A stretch of 64,000 bases of DNA from assembly GCA_030433275.1 (NCBI GenBank), contig JAUILK010000004.1:1-64000 (forward strand), written 5' to 3'. Origin of the DNA: Gammaproteobacteria bacterium. GTDB lineage: Bacteria; Pseudomonadota; Gammaproteobacteria; Nitrococcales; Nitrococcaceae. Position numbers and translations under genes: made by a program. The notes beneath the pieces are model-generated. The model had not been told where the DNA came from, searched no databases, and saw nothing but the letters and a program-made list of their open reading frames with translations. Positions 60,182-64,000 of the stretch are shown piece after piece (positions within the stretch are counted from its first letter, which is position 1; every line of letters starts with the position of its first letter).

Positions 60182-60736
60182 TTAATCCCACTGCTTCTGA
60201 TCCCCTATTCCGGTCGACCCTCCCGGGTGTTTCGGCCGCTCGATCAGAGGGCCAAGCAGCAACTCCCGGACCCGCTCTCGCCCCACCGCTCGAAATATAT
60301 CAGACATGAAGCAGTACAGAAAAAGTAAAGAAAACAGCCACATTTGAATCACTAAGAAATGTGGCCAGTGAATGTCTTCAGATATACTGGTAATTTCCAT
60401 CGCAATTTCCTGGTTGTGGTATATCCGAGGAATTAGCTCCTCGAGGAGTTGAAACAAGGTGGCAGTGAAGGTGAATAATAACGTTTTCCAGAAAATGTTG
60501 TGCATCATCCGGTTCGCGAATAGCTTGGCAATGGGTAGGAGTTCCACGACCAAAATCGCCTTGGCTACGATGAGAGCACCGATGGTGGCTGTCGCCGTTC
60601 TGGTCACTGAGAGGCCTTGATCTTCCAGGACTACTGTCTTGGTAAGCGTGAGCATATGGAACGTTATTAGGAAAAAGACCGCAGTTGGGAGAATCTCGCG
60701 GAACTCATTGACGATGAATTTGAATATCTTGTCCAT
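60182..60736 (-). CDS. Uncharacterised inner-membrane protein
   Basis: A 184-residue integral membrane protein with about four hydrophobic segments: ILPTAVFFLITFHMLTLT, ATIGALIVAKAILVVELLP, MHNIFWKTLLFTFTATLFQLLEEL and PHFLVIQMWLFSLLFLYCFMSDIF. A short polar tail ends in PLIERPKHPGG. The FREILPTAVFF ... FHMLTLT pattern recurs in unnamed proteobacterial proteins. The ATG at 60734-60736 is preferred, with AAGGG upstream. Histidines and acids inside the membrane part could bind metal or protons. No function can be given. Confidence 0.65.
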   Translation of the reverse strand: MDKIFKFIVNEFREILPTAVFFLITFHMLTLTKTVVLEDQGLSVTRTATATIGALIVAKAILVVELLPIAKLFANRMMHNIFWKTLLFTFTATLFQLLEELIPRIYHNQEIAMEITSISEDIHWPHFLVIQMWLFSLLFLYCFMSDIFRAVGRERVRELLLGPLIERPKHPGGSTGIGDQKQWD

Positions 60737-61470
60737 CTCCATCCCTTTTGGTGCTATGCGCATAAAGTCTTAGTTGTTAGGAAGTCTGCTACCTGACAGC
60801 TACCAAAGCATAAATTCTTAGATCACGGTATGGATCCCGCTTAGAGGCGCTGCTCGACTCTCTAAAAATAGTATTACACTGCGGCCTTGGATAAGGGATT
60901 TAAGTAAATCTTCTCGGTATCGCATTGGGTGCACAGTGCCAGACGGGGGGCTTTGGAAGTGGTGTGGGCCAATCCGCTGCTGCGCATTGAGCGATCTTAT
61001 CGCCGACGTCGATCGGTTTCCTCTTCATGCCGGCGTTGTTGCTGACCGTCGTGTGTTTGAAGTACCTGCCCTGGGCAATCACCGCCTTCGCGCCGTCCGC
61101 AAAATTACCCTGGATGCGGCGATTCTAGGATTTGGTCAAGGCGAGGGGCGTGCTGGTCAGAGTTCTGACCATGTTTGGAGAGGCGGATTTTCGGCAACCA
61201 TCGGTTCGTTTACTCGGGCAGCAGCGCCCTGCGGCTCATGTGGGCTGCGCTCGCCGAGACCGAGCCAGTGTCTCACCCGACCAAGGCATCGCTAACCCCT
61301 ATTCGCCCTGAAGCCGATAGGAGCTGGTAAGCAGCCTAATCGGCTCCGAAACCGCAGGCCCGGTTAAATCGAGTGACAAATTACGGAATGGCCGGTCGCA
61401 CGCATTTACTAAATGGATGCGCTCGGTGGCACCAAAACTGAGCTGGGTGCCCGATACAAACTTGCATCGC
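60737..61470. other. Gene-free stretch with decayed coding traces
   Basis: About 730 bases between the membrane protein and accC. A minus-strand frame at 60900-61130 reads FADGAKAVIAQGRYFKHTTV and SNNAGMKRKPIDVGDKIAQ, which looks like part of a protein, but has no start or recognisable family. A plus-strand frame (60936-61295) looks random. A 7-bp hairpin AGCCGAT/ATCGGCT lies near 61311-61344. Probably an old gene remnant. Confidence 0.4.
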
Positions 61471-62814
61471 TCAAACCGAACCCAGTTTTTTCTGCAGATA
61501 ATGGATATTCGTGCCGCCCTGCTCGAACGCCGCATCCTGCATAATATCTTGCTGCAACAGCACATTGGTTTCGATACCGTCCACCACAATTTCGGAGAGC
61601 GCTGTGCGCATACGACCGATGGCGCTGGTACGATCTTCTCCCCATGTAATGACTTTGCCGATCATGGAATCATAGAAAGGCGGCACGACATAGCCATTGT
61701 AAATATGAGAATCTACCCGGACGCCCGGGCCGCCGGGCGCATGATATTGCGTGACCCGACCCGGTGAGGGATTAAAAGTTCGCGCATTCTCGGCATTGAT
61801 CCGGCATTCGATGGCATGGCCACGGATGCACACATCCTCCTGCCGATAGCGCAGACGCTCCCCGGTGGCGATCAAGATCTGTTCCTTGACCAGATCTATA
61901 CCTGTGACCATCTCGGTCACGGGGTGCTCAACCTGGATACGAGTGTTCATCTCGATGAAAAAGAAATCACCGTCCTGATAGAGAAATTCGAACGTTCCGG
62001 CGCCACAATAGCCGATCTCCCGGCAGGCCTGGGCGCAGCGTTGGCCAATTGCGTGACGTTGCTCGGCCGTGATCCCAGGTGCTGGAGATTCTTCGGCTAC
62101 CTTCTGGTGGCGCCGCTGCATGGAGCAATCACGCTCACCGAGGTGAATGGCATTGCCATACTGATCCGCTAACACTTGGATTTCGATGTGGCGCGGGCGC
62201 TCTAGAAACTTCTCCATGTAGACGATGACGCTGCCGAAGGCGGTGCGTGCTTCAGCCCGTGTCACGGCGATAGAGTGCAGTAGACTGGCCTCGCTATGGA
62301 CGACGCGCATGCCGCGGCCACCACCTCCGGCGGCTGCTTTGATGATGACCGGATAACCGATTTCGGCGGCGAGCCTCAGATTGGCTTCGGCATCATCACC
62401 GAGTGGCCCATTGGAGCCTGGAACGCAAGGAATTCCGGTGCTCTGCATTGCGCGAATTGCGGAAACTTTATCACCCATGAGTTGTATGGTTTCCGCCCGA
62501 GGCCCGATGAAGACGAACCCGGAACTCTCCACTCGCTCTACAAAACCGGCATTCTCCGCAAGAAAACCGTAACCTGGATGAATCGCCACTGCATCGGTGA
62601 CTTCAGCCGCACTGATGATTGCCGGTATGTTCAAATAGCTTTCACTCGAGGGCGGTGGACCGATGCACACCGACTCATCGGCAAGTCTCACATGTTTGAG
62701 CTCCCGGTCAGCGCTTGAGTGAACTGCAACCGTACGCACGCCGAGCTCGCGACAAGCCCGCAGGATACGCAATGCGATTTCGCCGCGATTAGCGATGAGG
62801 ATCTTGTCCAGCAT
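61471..62814 (-). CDS. accC: Biotin carboxylase subunit of acetyl-CoA carboxylase
   Basis: A 447-residue ATP-grasp enzyme that carboxylates biotin on AccB for fatty acid synthesis. It has [25 protein letters not shown], the ATP-binding [13 protein letters not shown], and [25 protein letters not shown] with the catalytic residues, then the C-terminal [20 protein letters not shown] and [10 protein letters not shown]. All match E. coli AccC (449). It lies 57 bases after accB. prmA, which often follows in gammaproteobacteria, is not next here. Confidence 0.97.
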   Translation of the reverse strand: MLDKILIANRGEIALRILRACRELGVRTVAVHSSADRELKHVRLADESVCIGPPPSSESYLNIPAIISAAEVTDAVAIHPGYGFLAENAGFVERVESSGFVFIGPRAETIQLMGDKVSAIRAMQSTGIPCVPGSNGPLGDDAEANLRLAAEIGYPVIIKAAAGGGGRGMRVVHSEASLLHSIAVTRAEARTAFGSVIVYMEKFLERPRHIEIQVLADQYGNAIHLGERDCSMQRRHQKVAEESPAPGITAEQRHAIGQRCAQACREIGYCGAGTFEFLYQDGDFFFIEMNTRIQVEHPVTEMVTGIDLVKEQILIATGERLRYRQEDVCIRGHAIECRINAENARTFNPSPGRVTQYHAPGGPGVRVDSHIYNGYVVPPFYDSMIGKVITWGEDRTSAIGRMRTALSEIVVDGIETNVLLQQDIMQDAAFEQGGTNIHYLQKKLGSV

Positions 62815-62871
62815 CGATGATAATCCGTTGCCTTGGTGGGGCGAACAAAGCGATGTTGGTGAGCAACGCGC

Positions 62872-63342
62872 CTATTCGATGATAAACAGAGGCTGATCGT
62901 ACTCGACCGGCTGGGCGTTCTCCACCAGGACCCGCTCCACTACACCGGCTACATCGGCCTCAATCTGATTGAGCATCTTCATAGCCTCAATGATGCACAA
63001 CGTGTCTCCGACGCGCACACTCTGACCCTCCTCCACGAAAGGCTTCGCGCCTGGCGAGGAGGCCCGGTAAAAAGTGCCCACCATCGGCGAGCGCAGTACA
63101 TGGCCACTGATGGGTGGCTCTTCTCCCGGAGGTTGAGCCACGGGCCAAGTTGCGGCCAGCGGGGCAGCGGGTTGTGCAGTCGGTGGCAGCGATGTATGGC
63201 CCGGAGCCGAGACTTGCGACAACGCTGCTGCAGGGCTGCTGCGGCTGATCCGAATCGACTCCTCGCCCTCTCGAATCTCGATCTCGTTGACGCCTGATTC
63301 CTCGAGCAACTCGATCAAGCGTTTAATTTTGCGAATGTCCAT
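62872..63342 (-). CDS. accB: Biotin carboxyl carrier protein of acetyl-CoA carboxylase
   Basis: A 156-residue carrier. The N-terminus [34 protein letters not shown] matches E. coli AccB, then comes a Pro/Ala-rich linker. The C-terminal biotinyl domain has [19 protein letters not shown], with the biotinylated Lys in EAMKM, and the thumb segment [20 protein letters not shown]. It follows aroQ by five bases, giving the standard aroQ-accB-accC operon. Confidence 0.97.
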   Translation of the reverse strand: MDIRKIKRLIELLEESGVNEIEIREGEESIRISRSSPAAALSQVSAPGHTSLPPTAQPAAPLAATWPVAQPPGEEPPISGHVLRSPMVGTFYRASSPGAKPFVEEGQSVRVGDTLCIIEAMKMLNQIEADVAGVVERVLVENAQPVEYDQPLFIIE

Positions 63343-63347
63343 TTCAG

Positions 63348-63791
63348 TCAGCCCCGCTTCGCATTCCGCAGCGCCGCGTACAGTGCCAATTCATAGCCTA
63401 GAGGGCCCAGACCGCTGATCACCCCGGCCGCAATATCGCTCAAATAAGAATGTCGACGAAACGATTCGCGAGCATGCACGTTAGTAATATGTACCTCTAT
63501 GAATGGTATCCCGACCCCGAGCAGGGCATCCCGCAGGGCGATACTGGTATGCGTCAAAGCCCCCGGGTTGATGATGATATAAGCGACGCCTTGCTGGGCG
63601 GCTCGATGAATACGCTCAATAAGCTCATGCTCGGCATTACTCTGAAAGGCCTCGAGCTCGATAGTTGCCGCTTCGGCCTGATCCATTAGGCGCTGAACTA
63701 TCGTCTGCAAGGTCTCGGTGCCGTAGCGGCCAGGCTCGCGTGTCCCGAGCAGGTTAAGATTGGGCCCGTTGAGCACCAAAATCTTGGTCAT
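63348..63791 (-). CDS. aroQ: Type II 3-dehydroquinate dehydratase
   Basis: A 147-residue shikimate-pathway enzyme. Motifs: [21 protein letters not shown] (the flexible lid with the catalytic Tyr and Arg), [39 protein letters not shown] and [22 protein letters not shown] (catalytic His). The ATG at 63789-63791, not the longer frame start, is the family start. AAAGGG is ahead. It is the first gene of the accBC operon. Confidence 0.96.
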   Translation of the reverse strand: MTKILVLNGPNLNLLGTREPGRYGTETLQTIVQRLMDQAEAATIELEAFQSNAEHELIERIHRAAQQGVAYIIINPGALTHTSIALRDALLGVGIPFIEVHITNVHARESFRRHSYLSDIAAGVISGLGPLGYELALYAALRNAKRG

Positions 63792-64000
63792 TTCCCTTTC
63801 TTCGCGGCAGCGTTGGAGGTGGCCGTAGCTGTCGCGGGATTTTGAACTACCCCAGCTATTTTGTCCAGATTCTGCCGTTTTTATCGATTTTTCGCTGCAG
63901 ATGGGCGCATGGCGTGCTTCCTCGGCCAGGCAAACAATGCCGAGTGAGTACGCGTGCAATCATGCCGATGGACTAAATAACGCTGCATATCATGCAGAGC

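Overview
The window is a GC-rich chromosomal segment of a gammaproteobacterium. The markers are oxyR, uvrD, the polA / engB locus with a small-RNA-like gap between them, a di-heme cytochrome c4, dsbA, and an aroQ-accB-accC operon. Two overlapping genes for three-step methylation of glycine to glycine betaine suggest a halophile or halotolerant organism, perhaps near Ectothiorhodospiraceae. That placement is inference from gene content, not from a database match.

Layout. 1-130: broken end of an IS5-like element. 0.4-12.8 kb: housekeeping genes (oxyR, uvrD, a DUF2782 protein, a LOG protein, polA, a structured RNA candidate, engB, cytochrome c4, dsbA, an EEP-family hydrolase, a diguanylate cyclase). 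12.9-16.2 kb: a two-gene unit of an ATP-grasp ligase and a large protein with a papain-like Gln/Cys/His/Asn pattern, the best candidate for an undescribed system. 16.2-23.0 kb: the lower phenylacetate pathway (paaJ, paaI, paaH, paaG leftward; paaN and a paaF-like hydratase rightward). 23.2-24.4 kb: modA and a molbindin behind tandem ModE-like boxes. 24.5-26.5 kb: a DMT transporter and an L,D-transpeptidase. 26.5-30.4 kb: a decayed zone with a broken threonine dehydratase, an isolated phage tail-fibre-like gene, an AT-rich stretch, a histidine kinase pseudogene with two amber stops, and a short inverted-repeat element. 30.6-35.1 kb: a CheB-CheR-PAS-GAF-histidine kinase fusion with its NarL-type regulator. 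35.3-36.1 kb: a PEP-CTERM protein. 36.6-42.4 kb: a one-directional cluster of GST-like protein, cytochrome P450, DyP peroxidase and two unknown proteins. 43.7-48.9 kb: paaABCDE and paaX. 49.0-55.2 kb: homogentisate degradation (hmgA, MBL-fold protein, FAD monooxygenase, DUF2783, fumarylacetoacetase, maleylacetoacetate isomerase). 55.3-59.5 kb: an unknown protein, an archaeal-type FBP aldolase/phosphatase, an RRM protein and the two betaine methyltransferases. 60.2-63.8 kb: an unknown membrane protein, then accC, accB and aroQ.

How it fits together. The two halves of the phenylacetate pathway lie about 20 kb apart but carry the same 23-bp operator-like sequence over their promoters, so they probably form one PaaX-controlled regulon. 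PaaABCDE epoxidises phenylacetyl-CoA, PaaG isomerises it, PaaN oxidises the ring-opened aldehyde, and PaaF/H/J perform beta-oxidation. The hmg genes would take homogentisate to fumarate and acetoacetate. No phenylacetate-CoA ligase (PaaK) and no ring-opening hydratase domain are present, so both must be elsewhere. No tRNA, rRNA or CRISPR array was seen.
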